64,000 bases of DNA, taken from assembly GCA_036346275.1 (NCBI GenBank), contig JAYEVK010000416.1:62001-126000 (forward strand). Direction: 5' to 3'. The position numbers were made by a program, and so were the translations under genes. Source of the stretch: Otatea glauca. Its lineage: Eukaryota > Streptophyta > Magnoliopsida > Poales > Poaceae. Of the stretch, positions 10,253 through 20,374 are shown in pieces. Position 1 is the stretch's first letter. Every line of letters starts with the position of its first letter. Below the pieces are notes generated by a model. It ran no database searches. It was not told where the DNA came from and was given only the letters and a program-made list of their open reading frames with translations.

Positions 10253-11695
10253 ATGGTAAAGATCTGCTGCATCGGAGCTGGCTATGTCGGCGGCCCAACA
10301 ATGGCTGTCATCGCCCTCAAGTGCCCAGCAATCGAGGTGGTCGTTGTTGACATTTCTAAGCCTCGCATTGAAGCTTGGAACAGCGACCAGCTCCCGATCT
10401 ACGAGCCTGGTCTCGATGAGGTCGTGAAGGAGTGCAGGGGCAGGAACCTCTTCTTCAGCACCGACGTCGAGAAGCACGTCGCCGAGGCTGACATCATCTT
10501 TGTTTCGGTGAACACCCCCACCAAGACCCGTGGCCTTGGAGCAGGCAAGGCTGCCGACCTCACCTACTGGGAGAGTGCTGCTCGCATGATCGCAGATGTC
10601 TCCAAGTCTGACAAGATCGTTGTTGAGAAGTCTACTGTCCCTGTGAAGACCGCAGAGGCTATTGAGAAGATCTTGACCCACAACAGCAAGGGCATCAACT
10701 ACCAGATCCTCTCAAACCCGGAGTTCCTTGCAGAGGGCACCGCGATCGATGACCTGTTCAAGCCTGACAGAGTGCTCATTGGTGGCCGGGAGACCCCTGA
10801 GGGCAAGAAGGCTGTTCAGGCTCTCAAGGATGTGTACGCCCACTGGGTTCCCGAGGACAGGATCATTACCACCAACCTGTGGTCTGCTGAGCTCTCCAAG
10901 CTCGCTGCCAATGCATTCTTGGCGCAGAGGATCTCCTCTGTGAACGCCATCTCTGCGCTCTGCGAGGCCACTGGTGCCAATGTGTCCGAGGTGGCTTACG
11001 CCGTGGGCAAGGACTCCAGGATTGGCCCCAAGTTCCTGAACGCCAGCGTTGGGTTTGGTGGCTCCTGCTTCCAGAAGGACATCTTGAACCTGGTGTACAT
11101 CTGCGAGTGCAACGGCCTCCCCGAGGTGGCCAACTACTGGAAGCAGGTCATCAAGATCAACGACTACCAGAAGAGCCGGTTTGTCAACCGTGTTGTGGCC
11201 TCCATGTTCAACACTGTCGCCGGCAAGAAGATCGCCGTTCTCGGTTTCGCGTTCAAGAAGGATACCGGCGACACCAGGGAGACCCCAGCGATTGATGTGT
11301 GCAAGGGCCTGTTGGGTGACAAGGCTCAGATCAGCATCTATGATCCCCAGGTTACCGAGGACCAGATCCAGCGGGATCTTGCCATGAACAAGTTTGACTG
11401 GGACCACCCAATGCACCTGCAGCCAACAAGTCCCACGGCCGTGAAGCAGGTGAGCATGGTCTGGGATGCGTATGAGGCCACCAAGGGGGCCCATGGCCTC
11501 TGCATCCTCACCGAGTGGGACGAGTTCAAGACCTTGGACTACCAGAAGATCTTTGACAACATGCAGAAGCCAGCCTTCGTCTTTGACGGGCGCAACATCG
11601 TCGATGCTGGGAAGCTCAGGGAGATCGGCTTCATCGTCTACTCCATTGGCAAGCCGCTTGATGCGTGGCTCAAGGACATGCCCGCGGTTGCTTAA
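10253..11695 (+). CDS. UGD: UDP-glucose 6-dehydrogenase (copy a)
   Basis: The enzyme oxidises UDP-glucose to UDP-glucuronate with two NAD+ in the cytosol. It supplies the precursor for UDP-xylose, UDP-arabinose and UDP-galacturonate used in hemicellulose and pectin. The 480-residue protein is full length. Residues 8-14 (GAGYVGG) form the N-terminal NAD-binding loop. NPEFLAEG (155-162) includes the conserved Glu161. Lys216 and Asn220 lie in ELSKLAANAF. GFGGSCFQKD (268-277) holds the catalytic Cys272 and Asp276. GFAFKKDTGDTRE (331-343) and FDGRN (444-448) mark the UDP-binding domain. The coding region has no intron and is GC-rich at third positions, as in grasses. The start is fixed by the MVKICCIGAGYVGGP terminus and the intron acceptor just upstream. 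Compared with copy b it has K186, A316, A323 and G453. Position 453 is Glu in copy b and, as I recall, in most plant UGDs. Confidence 0.97.
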   Translation: MVKICCIGAGYVGGPTMAVIALKCPAIEVVVVDISKPRIEAWNSDQLPIYEPGLDEVVKECRGRNLFFSTDVEKHVAEADIIFVSVNTPTKTRGLGAGKAADLTYWESAARMIADVSKSDKIVVEKSTVPVKTAEAIEKILTHNSKGINYQILSNPEFLAEGTAIDDLFKPDRVLIGGRETPEGKKAVQALKDVYAHWVPEDRIITTNLWSAELSKLAANAFLAQRISSVNAISALCEATGANVSEVAYAVGKDSRIGPKFLNASVGFGGSCFQKDILNLVYICECNGLPEVANYWKQVIKINDYQKSRFVNRVVASMFNTVAGKKIAVLGFAFKKDTGDTRETPAIDVCKGLLGDKAQISIYDPQVTEDQIQRDLAMNKFDWDHPMHLQPTSPTAVKQVSMVWDAYEATKGAHGLCILTEWDEFKTLDYQKIFDNMQKPAFVFDGRNIVDAGKLREIGFIVYSIGKPLDAWLKDMPAVA

Positions 11696-12237
11696 TTCTC
11701 CACATTCCCGTCGGAAGCACGCGACTGGAGCTGCAGAAATTCGATAAGAGGGACTTGTTGACCATTCTTTATTGTTTATTTTTGCAGGATACGCTAAGAA
11801 TTTTTGCAGGCATAAAATTGGGTTCTGTTAGTATCTCTGTCCAAGTTTTTCATGTTTGCACCGCCGTCTGTAGATCTATCCTCAGGCCTTTTGCTTCTTG
11901 AGGACCACCCAAAGGTTTCTTTGTATCCAGTGAACTTTATAGCCGGTTGATTCTTATGTTGTGTTCCTAAAATCATTACAGATTTGATGTATTTTTGCCA
12001 AAAAACAGGCTTGATTCCCATTGTTTCATAGTTTTGCTTATGCAGCTAATGGTAGCACAAAGTATCTTAGCTAGTAATAATGTGTTGAACTAGTAATTAA
12101 CATTCCCACTGAATCAGGAGTGTCCAGGAGTTGAATTCAGTTCTCTTTTCCATGCTCCTGCAGTCTGCAGGTCAGCTTCAGCTCAGTTTGTAAAGATGGG
12201 CAGACTGAAGTCTTACGGTGCTACTATGCATTAGCTA
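11696..12237 (+). other. UGD-a 3'UTR and flank
   Basis: Collinear with the 3' region of UGD-b (39724-40330), including CATAAAATTGGGTTCTGT and CCGGTTGATT. From about 11796 onward the same sequence appears a third time at 19932. A polyadenylation site is likely near 11950-12030, but none is clear-cut. Confidence 0.6.
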
Positions 12238-12544
12238 TGTGCCTATGTATAAAAGTTTTCAAAATTTTCCAAAAAAAAGGAGATGTACGGGAGGACATAT
12301 TCTATAACCATGTAAATTTCAAGATCAAACTCCATGGCATTTGGAAAATGTGAAATTGACAAGAAATTAAAATGAACGTGGATGAACAGTGAAAATTACT
12401 ATAATGCAGAATTTGTATTTTTCATATATCTCAAATGCAATTAAATTTAATCTTAAAATTTTACATGGCTATAGAATATATCCTCATCTACATTTCCAAT
12501 TTTTTTGGGAATTTTTTTGAAAACTTTTATACATAGATAACACG
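12238..12544. mobile_element. Foldback MITE
   Basis: The two halves are inverted along most of their length. The left starts CCTATGTATAAAAGTTTTCA and the right ends TGAAAACTTTTATACATAG. Inner blocks such as GAGGACATATTCTATAACCATG also match GGCTATAGAATATATCCTC inverted. TTAGC occurs on both sides (12230 and 12548 areas) but cannot be proven to be the target duplication. The second copy is at 20375-20682. Confidence 0.7.
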
Positions 12545-12766
12545 AAGTTAGCACAGTATATTTCAATTGTTCATTTCAGCCCTAGAAAGCAAGTATACGT
12601 AGAGTTGGGCTTTTTTAGTACCCCTCAGGGGAAAGGGTTTTGTGCGGTTGCTACATGGACCACAGTTTTTAGCTGTTAAGATCGTTCGATCAAGGTAATT
12701 AATGGTTCGGATCGTCCAACATTACTCAATTACATTGTTAATACAGTGCCCCTACAATATCAAAAT

Positions 12767-12905
12767 TGGCATAGTGCTTTAGTGGTAAGAGACTACATTG
12801 GATCCCCTCAGGTTGGATGTAGGGTAGGCTTTGTTGAGCTCTCATGAGAAAATCCAATCTTAGTAGAATTTCCATGTTTCAAACCGATGTCTAGGGGTGT
12901 TTAAT
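12767..12905 (+). repeat. Possible tRNA-derived SINE fragment
   Basis: TAGTGCTTTAGTGGTAAGAG resembles a tRNA A box and D-arm. About 35 bases later GGTTGGATGTAGG is a degraded B box. No poly-A or T-rich tail with a target duplication is convincing. The same sequence is at about 20919-21060. Confidence 0.3.
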
Positions 12906-12944
12906 TTAATGTAATTCTTTTAGATGATTCCATGTAATTTTAGC

Positions 12945-13777
12945 GGGAAAATTGATCATAGGCACTGTTTAGTTCAATCATATATGACTGCCACTATTCC
13001 CGTTGTAATCGTTCATATGCCACTGTGCCCATCTATTTCTCTACTACTCTGCCACTTTTGGGCTGAAATGTCCATCTTGCCCTTTCCATTCTTCCTCCCC
13101 CTATTCCTAACTTCTCTTTATCTCCTTGCCTCCGGCCATGGCGATGGTGCCCGTGCTCTGCCTCCGACTGCTCGACCTCAACGGCTGTGCACTTGCGATC
13201 GGCCTTACCAACATCACTAGCCGCAACGTGCTCTTTGGCCTCGCCTCCGACCTCCAGCTGCTCTGCGCACAGGCCTTCGGCTTCTGCACCTCACCGCCGT
13301 GCTCGTTGCGCTGCTCTGGTTGCACGTCGGCCCTATCCTAGTCACGCTCGGCCAGGACCCCTCCATCTCCACCTCTTCCGTCGCATATGCCACCTAAGCA
13401 TTCCCGGACCTGGCCTCTAGCGTCGTGCTCCAGCCATGGCAGGTGTACCTCCACTCGTAGGGCATCACCAAGCTCATGGTCCCCTCTCCGCTATCGTCAT
13501 TGCACTACATGTACCGCTCACCCCCGCTTCGACTCGAGCTCTGCCGTTGGCTCCAACAGATGTTGGGCCGGCGGCGGTGGGGACGTGGATGTGGTAGGTG
13601 AGAAGGAGGGAGCGGTGCGGGCGGATGAGGGGTCGCTGCGGTAGAAAGATGGCGGGGCGTGCATGACCGGTGAGTGAGGTAGCAAATCCTAAGGAATACT
13701 GGTATATGATCGATTATAACGGAACAGGGGCAAATCTCAAATGGCCAAACTAAGTAGTGGCATATGGCCAATTTTCC
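12945..13777. mobile_element. Pack-MULE carrying a MATE gene fragment
   Basis: The long terminal inverted repeats are imperfect. The left starts GGGAAAATTGATCATAGGCA and the inverted right starts GGAAAATTGGCCATATGCCA; similarity continues for ~60 bases (ACTATTCCCGTT versus CCCCTGTTCCGTT). The interior is GC-rich and coding-like, unlike its flanks. The flanks TAATTTTAG and TAATTAATG may be a decayed 9 bp duplication. This is the structure of a Mutator-like element that has captured host coding sequence. The second copy is at 21098-21939. Confidence 0.75.
13138..13580 (+). pseudogene. MATE-transporter gene fragment in Pack-MULE
   Basis: The first frame reads LAIGLTNITSRNVLFGLAS followed by LLCAQAFG, the well-conserved early helices of plant MATE/DTX efflux carriers. 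After a frame change it continues LTAVLVALLWLHVGPILVTL, then GQDPSIS, AFPDLASSVVLQPWQVYLHS and GITKLMVP. A frameshift and two in-frame stops (TAA after VAYAT, TAG after VYLHS) make it non-functional. Introns appear to be absent, so it may derive from one exon or a spliced copy. Confidence 0.75.
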
Positions 13778-13836
13778 TAATTAATGTATTTATTATCTTA
13801 TCAAAGCAAATAAAAAAGAAGAAGAGAATCATCACA

Positions 13837-14199
13837 TCTATACTTCCTTTATAATGCATCTAAGTATTTTTTTCTACGTCCACCCTAAATAATGCACCTT
13901 ACTAGAGATGGTCCAACCTTCATACACCCAGCGAAACGTTCTCAGAAAATTGCCTCCATCAAAATTAACCTCTCAGATCTTTCCTTAGCTTTACTCACCC
14001 ACATCCGATGGCTATTATTTAATGTGTCTAACTCATCCCTGTGGCCCACAACAGATCTCCCCCTACCTCCAGTATCATCTCAAGGAAAAGGAAACAAATA
14101 TCTTGAAATTAAGGAAAAGGAAACAAACGTTCTAGAAAAGAAAAAGATCATATATTACGTGCTGGGAAAAGGAAACCGGAAGACAGGGCACTATACTAA
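13837..14199 (+). mobile_element. Short non-autonomous Helitron, copy D (with empty site)
   Basis: The element begins TCTATACTTCC and ends ATACTAA. The flanks read GAATCATCACA before and TTCTCTCTTAT after. The unoccupied site exists in the second duplication copy at 21988-22010 as GAATCATCACATTCTCTCTT. Comparison shows a clean insertion between A (21998) and T (21999) with no target duplication. Termini are 5'-TC and CTAA-3' (CTRR), exactly as Helitrons require. Confidence 0.92.
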
Positions 14200-14456
14200 T
14201 TCTCTCTTATCGAGGGTAAAAATTACTATATTAATCGGTGAAAAAAAATCAAGAGCATTGAATGCGGTGAATTCCGATCGTAACAGTGTAGATTTATTAA
14301 ATATATAGACAGTTCGAATAGAAAAGGAAGAGATCTAGGAACACCCCAAATACTCAATTATTTTGCACCATGACATAATTAGATTTGATGTGTGTGTGCA
14401 TAATATGGAATCATTATTTGGCACCGTACGTGACATAATCGGGCAAAACTTTTGAT

Positions 14457-14684
14457 GTGTCGCGGGAATCAATAAAAACAGAAGCAATAAGCGACCAGAT
14501 CAAGCAATTCCAGTGGGAGCAAGCAACAAGAGTAATCGAGTACACGTCGTGCTTGACCTGGATGTTCGCGGCGAGGAGCAAGAACGCGGGGCGTGCCGAG
14601 GAAACAGCCATGTACACAGCCGCCGACGAGGCATTCCGATCGCTGGACACTACGCTATGGCAGCGATTCTGGCCGCGACTCTAG
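14457..14684 (+). other. Unidentified GC-rich 75-codon open frame
   Basis: The frame starts MSRESIKTEAISDQIKQF and ends DTTLWQRFWPRL. It looks more gene-like than its surroundings and is repeated at 22255-22470, but there the frame is altered by an in-frame deletion and a 2-base insertion (TACACACAG). Loss of the frame in the duplicate argues against a conserved gene. It may be a captured exon. I do not recognise it. Confidence 0.3.
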
Positions 14685-14729
14685 CCTAGATCAATATCGA
14701 ATTATTAACGGTGAAAACGTGGCGAATAT

Positions 14730-15441
14730 TGTTGGATGTTTCTCTTTTCGTATATTAATCCATATTTTTTTTCCCTAGATTAGAATCGAATATAGATACC
14801 CTAGATATGGATACGAATATGGATTTTTGGGATACAGGCATAGGGCAGACGCAGATCAGATTCAAATCGATCATAAATAATTTGATAGATACTATGCATA
14901 TAAAGAAAATATATAACTTTAGCAATAAAAGTGTCAAATTATAGTACCTATTAGGCAACTATTTATCCTACTTGACAACATAAACATATTAAATATAAAT
15001 TCATTCTACTCCACCGGTCACAAATAACTATCATTTTGGACATAGGTGTAGTCAAACTTTCAAAACTTTAACTGTCCATATCTTTTTAAATATTTAAATT
15101 GGATATATGAAAACTTGTGTAGATTTGTCTCGAATAGTGCTTTCACAATAGTATATTTTATTGGGTTTTATAAATATATTATAATAGAAATTAGTGGTTG
15201 AAGTTGTGTTTTGGAGACCGTGTCGATATCCAAAACAACAACTATTTGTGACCGGAGGGAGTATAAATCAGTCAATGACTAGAAAACCACATAAAATATT
15301 AAAGGATATTAATGTTTTATTGGATAACTATTTTGCTGATTTGTCGGATATCTTACCAAATACGGATACAGAGTGGATATTGTTCTTCTTGTATCCTAAC
15401 CAATATCTCCTAGATACGGATAGAGACCGAGACAAACAATA
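14730..15441. mobile_element. Probable hAT-like element, split by Stowaway
   Basis: The left end TATTGTTGGATGTTTCTCTT and the inverted right end TATTGTTTGTCTCGGTCTCT are similar. Both subterminal zones contain ATACGGATA/TATCC-type motifs in opposite orientation, like the element at 2206-3255. A Stowaway MITE lies inside at 15009-15261. The ends are uncertain. The duplicate is at about 22517-23224. Confidence 0.4.
15009..15261. mobile_element. Stowaway MITE
   Basis: Left end CTCCACCGGTCACAAATA, right end TATTTGTGACCGGAGGGAG, with TA on each side (15007-15008 and 15262-15263). The length of 253 bp and the termini fit Stowaway (Tc1/mariner-derived). The same family occurs at 22792-23044 and 62897-63152. 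Confidence 0.9.
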
Positions 15442-15444
15442 GTA

Positions 15445-15799
15445 TCTATACCCCTTTATAATGCACCTAAGCATTCTTTTCTATGTCCACCCCAAATAAT
15501 GCACCCCACTAGAGATGATCCAACCTTCATGCACCCAGCGAAACGTCCCCAGAAACTTGCCTCCATCAAAATTAACCTCTCAGATCTTTCCTCAGCTTTA
15601 CTCACCCACATCCGATGGCCATTGTTTAATGTGTCTAACTCATCCTGTGGCCCACAGATCTCCCCACCTCGGCATCATCTCAATGCAAAGGAAACAAATA
15701 TCCTGGAATTAAGAAAAAGGAAACAAACGTTCTAGAAAAGGAAAAGACCATATATTACGTGCTAGGAAAAGGAAACCGGAAGACAGAGCACTATACTAG
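15445..15799 (+). mobile_element. Short non-autonomous Helitron, copy E
   Basis: Begins TCTATACCCC and ends CTATACTAG between A (15444) and T (15800). Its duplicate, copy F at 23228-23589, has the same flanks, so it inserted before the segmental duplication. Confidence 0.85.
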
Positions 15800-16326
15800 T
15801 TCTGTATGGTTTTTTCTTTAGATACAGCATCGGATCGGGCGTGAATTATCTGCTATGTTTTCACCCCTAAGAATTATACAAAGCATTTATCTAAAAAAAT
15901 TATAAGATATAGGAAACCATAGGAAAATTGATAGCATGGAAATTTCATGACGAACACAAAATCTATTATATTATCATTAAACAAAGAAAAATAATTCATC
16001 GCATCACCTTCATTTTCAAAGGCTAGAAATTACCACATTAATCCAACTAAAATGAGAAAGATTTAAACCGCTGATCGTTACTGGGTCAAGATTATAATGG
16101 TCGAGATTGAACAGATATTTTTGGAATTTTTAGCAATGCAATATTCTAATCCGTAAGACTATCCAGGGAGATTCTTATACATATAGGATTCAAATAGTCA
16201 AAGACAGCAAAATGAAAGAAAGAAAATCTGAGCACCAATCGGAGTCTGAAATCTAAATATAGGTCACATACATGAATTGGAGGCTAATTGAAGATTTAAT
16301 CTATTTCATTAAAAAGCTTTTGAACA
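15800..16326. other. Intergenic, no gene seen
   Basis: AT-rich DNA without recognisable features. It is repeated at 23590-24116. Confidence 0.5.
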
Positions 16327-17850
16327 AAAATGTTTCATACTGCCGGGAGTACGTACTCTCACTTCGCATATGCCGCTTAAACAAAAAAATATCTCTTTAT
16401 CTTTTTTAGCATACTCTAATAATAATTATAAGATACTCCTAAATGAGTTCTATGAAAAAAAAATCATGAGAGCTCATTTTTTTTATAACATAATTTGCAT
16501 ATATACTCATTTTACATATGAAAAAAATAAAGGGTTTCAATGAAATTTTTTCAACCATATCGCATTGGAGTATCTTAGAATTAGTATTTAAGTATACCGA
16601 AAGTGATAAAAAAGTATAACACGTTCGTTTAAGTAGTCATTACTATAGAAAGGCTTATATTAGACGCCTCATCACAGATGGTTCCTCAAAACCGTCTGTG
16701 ACGATGAATATCACTGACGGTTCTATATTGCAACCGTCAGTGACGTCATCACAGATAGTACTCTTCAAAAACCGTCAGTGATATACATCAATATCACAAA
16801 CGGTTTTAGTTAAAAACCGTCTGTGATATCATGTATTGTCCTAGAGGTTTTATTATAAAACCGTCAGTTGATCTATCACTGACGATTTTATAATAAAACC
16901 GTCTGGGATTCTATGTTTATCACTGATGGTTTATAAATAGAAACGTCTGTGATAATATTTCAACCGCTCTCACCAAATTTGAACTTCTCGCTCGTCTTGT
17001 TTTCAACTTCTTTTAAAATACTAGCCCGCAGCTCTTCTCCTGCTGCTTTCTTCTCACTTCTCTTGCTCTCCTCTTCTCTTCTCTCTTCTCACTTCTCTTA
17101 CACTCCTCTCATATTCCTGTTTTCTTCTCCACTTCCTCTTCTCATCTCATTTTCACTCCTCTCCTCTTCTTCTACTCCGGTTGCAACTAGATCATACCGC
17201 CGTTCATATGTTAGGTAAGTGTGGTGTTCGAATCATTCAATTAAAATGTCATAGATCATCCTCTCCTCCTCCTCTTCCTTTCCCTCTTCTCTTCTCTTCT
17301 CTTTTGCACTCTTGATGTTGCGGTGTTTTCGTTTTCGATCCGTGTACCTTTCATTAAAACGACCATAACTTGGAATGCTAACAAAAAGTTCATCTTGAAA
17401 ATCCATAAGTCCAAGTCCAAGTTAGGGGGCTACATCAGAAGTTCTACGTGAGGCTCCAAAAAATATTGATCGTGAAAAAACGTCGTTTAGGGCCTCAAAA
17501 CGCCCTCTGAAGTTTTTCTTCATCGATTTTGCGTTTTCAAGTTCTTCAGAGCAGGGACATGGGATATCTCACATCCAGGAGCTCTTCCATTTTTCCTGAA
17601 CTAGCACAGAGTAGGTGGATCACAGAAATATCATCTGTACGTGATGATATTTTGTTTGTTTCCAAAAGTAACATCACAGACGGTTCATAGTAAAAACCGT
17701 CTATGATATGCCGATATATCACAGACACATGGTTACAGACGGTTCATAAAACCGTCTGTGATGAGAGTCCGAACCGTCTATAATGATCTTTTCTGTAGTA
17801 GTGAGTATATTATAAGTGAGAGTACGTACTCCTGGGAGTACGGAAAAGGA
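16327..17850. mobile_element. MITE (CATACTC family), copy II, split by CACTA
   Basis: The left end TTTCATACTGCCGGGAGTAC and the inverted right end TTCCGTACTCCCAGGAGTAC pair. Without the inner CACTA element the MITE would be about 355 bp, matching copy I at 4547-4925. This shows the order of insertion: MITE first, CACTA second. Confidence 0.65.
16638..17803. mobile_element. Non-autonomous CACTA element, 1.17 kb
   Basis: The right end, inverted, reads CACTACTACAGAAAAG. The left end is a mutated version, CATTACTATAGAAAGG. A 3 bp duplication AGT flanks it (16635-16637 and 17804-17806). Both subterminal regions carry many ACCGTC(T/A)GTGA motifs in both orientations, as in En/Spm-type binding sites. 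The interior has a CT-rich stretch (16970-17320) with no transposase. The duplicate is at 24428-25586. Confidence 0.88.
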
Positions 17851-17914
17851 GAGAGAGTGCACTCTTATGAGGTTATAGTTACAGCCTTCGCTTTAAGGGT
17901 AAGAAAAATCATAT

Positions 17915-19913
17915 TGAAAGATCGAAAAAGGCGACTAGAGGGGGGGTGAATAGGAGCCAAATAAAATTTTTCGAATAAACTTTCCCCCTAGAATTCAAAC
18001 CACCAAAAGTCCAGAAAGAAACTGCATTGGTCGGGTATCTCTAGTCGGATGAACAGTACCCCCGACTTACAGAGGTCGGATGAACAGTACTCCCAACCAG
18101 CACTGGTCGGATGAACAGTAATCCCGACCTGAAGTGGTCGGGTGAACAGTACTCGGGTGAATAGTGTTTGGGTGAACAGTATCCCGACCGGACGAACAGT
18201 ACGCCCGACCTGAGGAGGTCGGATGAGCGATACTCGGGTGAATAGTGTTGGGTGAGCGATATCCGGCCGGATGAGCGATCGCCCGCCTGCGGAGGTCCGA
18301 TGAACGATACTCGGTGAATAGTGCTTAGATGAGCGATATCCCGACCGGATGAGCGAGACGTCCGACTGCGGAGGTCGGATGAAGCGATACTCGGGTGAAT
18401 AGTGCTCGGATGAGCAGTACCTCCCGACCGATGAGCGATGCGTCCGACCTCTGAGTTCGAATGAACGATGCCAGGGTCGGATGAGCGATAAAATCAGCAC
18501 GATCTTAAAAAGAAATCGATGTAACTTTTGATCGGTGATCCAAAAGCGATGAAACTTGGTGTGCACCTCCCTAAGGATGTCGAAACCTATTTGAGTCATC
18601 AATCGAAGGAATTGATACCAAGGTTCCGTCCTTTTCGGTTTAACAAATGCAACACCAAAAGCGAGTCACGAACACGGACTTTACCCTAACTTGCTGGTGG
18701 GAGTTGATGGTCGAATATCCTTGGATAACTCTCCACAAATCACAGCAAGTAAGTACACGAAGAAACAACCCTTCAAGCAGATAGAAACACTATCGAAAAC
18801 TAGGCACGAGATTGGTTTCTTCCAAAGCTGAATAGAAGAGGTTGTAGATTGCCTAGATGATTGGGATATGATCTATAGAAGATTCATCCAGCAATCTTTC
18901 ATCCTTGGCAATAAGAACGAAGCCAATCAAGACTAACGAACGCAAGTCACACGTTTACGCACTTTAAGAACACAGATTTACAACTTGCAACAAGAGCGCA
19001 AGGATTGCCTAAATGATTGAAAGCACGAATCCAGAGAAGAGTTCATCAATCATGAATTTCAAAAGGACTCAAAAGCATGTAGAAGGAGATGAGGCAAATC
19101 CAAATTACGTAAAGTAAATTGCAAGTAAGTAAATGCGAAATTTAGATAATGAATTTAAGTGCGTAATGTAAATCGTAAGAGAAATGAAACAAGAATATAA
19201 GTGAAGAACATTTCATTTCGGAAGGAGGTTTACAAAGCCTCACAACAAAGTGGGCAAAACTCAAGCGAGCGAGCAAAAACCTCGGAACCTTCAAAACCTT
19301 CACCGAGGGAGGCTGCCCTACCCTCTATTTATAGTGACACAGGATCAATTCCCACCTTTGGATGTTCTGCTTCAATCCTAAGCCAACACCCAAGAGCCGA
19401 GATTTGATCCTTACATCACTCTCAACAACTCTCAACTACTCACGTAGACTTTCCTCACTGCTCACCCCCAAGGAGACACCCTCTCCTGTCTATTCATAGC
19501 GGGCTTGGAACACCTACCACCCTTGGATGAGCCTCTAAACCCTAGAGCACTCCATCAAGGATTGAGATTTTACCCACTCACAAAGCTATGCATGGGCTCA
19601 CCGAAACCCAACAACCCAACGGGTTTGCACGCTTTCAACTCACACTAACTTGACCCGCTACTCTATCTTCCTGACCGCGATCCAACGGTCCTCCTAGATC
19701 AGAGCAACTCCAAGTTAGCATCTCATCCATTCCTTTGTCTTCTCGGCTTGCAGCTACTCCCTGGCATCAGTCATCTTTGGCGACACCTTGATCATCTGGA
19801 CCTTAGCTCTCCCAGCCTAGTCCTGATCCCCCTCGCCTCACCATGACCTAGCTCCAAAGTCCTGCAACCATCATAGACAAGGAAACCACATCACATAGCA
19901 ATGTCCAACAACA
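17915..19913. repeat. Solo LTR, 2.0 kb
   Basis: Starts TGAAAGATCG and ends TCCAACAACA, flanked by CATAT at 17910-17914 and 19914-19918. The segment GACTAGAGGGGGGGTGAATA near its left end is common in grass LTRs. A likely promoter, CTATAAATAGAGGG, reads on the minus strand near 19320. No primer-binding site or coding region adjoins it, so it is a solo LTR. It separates the two copies of the segmental duplication. The last 12-13 bases before copy 2 are filler of unclear origin. Confidence 0.7.
18045..18490. repeat. Degenerate tandem repeats inside the solo LTR
   Basis: Repeated units built from GGTCGGATGA(A/G)C(A/G)(G/A)TA, CGGGTGAATAGTG and TCCCGACC follow one another for about 450 bases. The order is irregular, with longer composite units of roughly 60 bp. 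Open frames across it are repeat artefacts. Confidence 0.75.
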
Positions 19914-20374
19914 CATATCCATCTCAACAGAAAGAATTTTCTCAGGCATAAAATTGGGTTCTGTTAGTATCTCTGTCCAAGTTTTTCATGTTTGCACTGC
20001 CGTCTGTAGATCTATCCTCAGGCCTTGTGCTTCTTGAGGACCACCCAAAGGTTTCTTTGTATCCAGTGAACTTTATAGCCGGTTGATTCTTATGTTGTGT
20101 TCCTAAAATCATTACAGATTTGATGTATTTTTGCCAAAAAACAGGCTTGATTCACATTATTTCATAGTTTTGCTTGTGCAGCTAATGGTAGCACAAAGTA
20201 TCTTAGCTAGTAATAATGTGTTGAACTAGTAATTAACATTCCCACTGAATCAGGAGTGTCCAGGAGTTGAATTCAGTTCTCTTTTTCATGCTCCTGCAGT
20301 CTGCAGGTCAGCTTCAGCTCAGTTTGTAAAGATGGGCAGACTGAAGTCTTACGGTGCTACTATGCATTAGCTAT

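Larger units (their letters stand above)
5600..12150 (+). repeat. UGD tandem-duplication unit, copy a
   Basis: This block is collinear with 31315-40330. Shared landmarks are GGAAGTGTTTGTCAACCTAA at 5620 (31320 in the other copy), a GC-rich block at 6040-6190 (32040-32190), the region at 8410-8780 (35575-35990), the promoter, 5'UTR intron and CDS of UGD, and the 3' flank up to the segment AGCTAATGGTAGC. The two blocks differ mainly by lineage-specific insertions. Copy a has hAT MITEs, a chromovirus fragment and a LINE piece that copy b lacks. Confidence 0.8.
11796..17914. repeat. Segmental duplication, copy 1
   Basis: This ~6.1 kb block is repeated in the same orientation at 19932-25697 with only scattered substitutions and small indels. 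It starts inside the 3'UTR of UGD-a and ends just before a solo LTR. Both copies carry the foldback MITE, Pack-MULE, Stowaway, a short Helitron and the CACTA-in-MITE nest. Only copy 1 carries Helitron D. Confidence 0.95.

Noticed and set aside
10712..11494. 260-codon antisense frame over UGD-a (and its equivalent over UGD-b)
   Set aside because: Shadow of the GC3-rich UGD coding sequence. No independent signals.
16949..17218. 89-codon Ser/Leu-rich frame, repeated at 24739
   Set aside because: It comes from a CT-rich stretch inside the CACTA element and has no domain.
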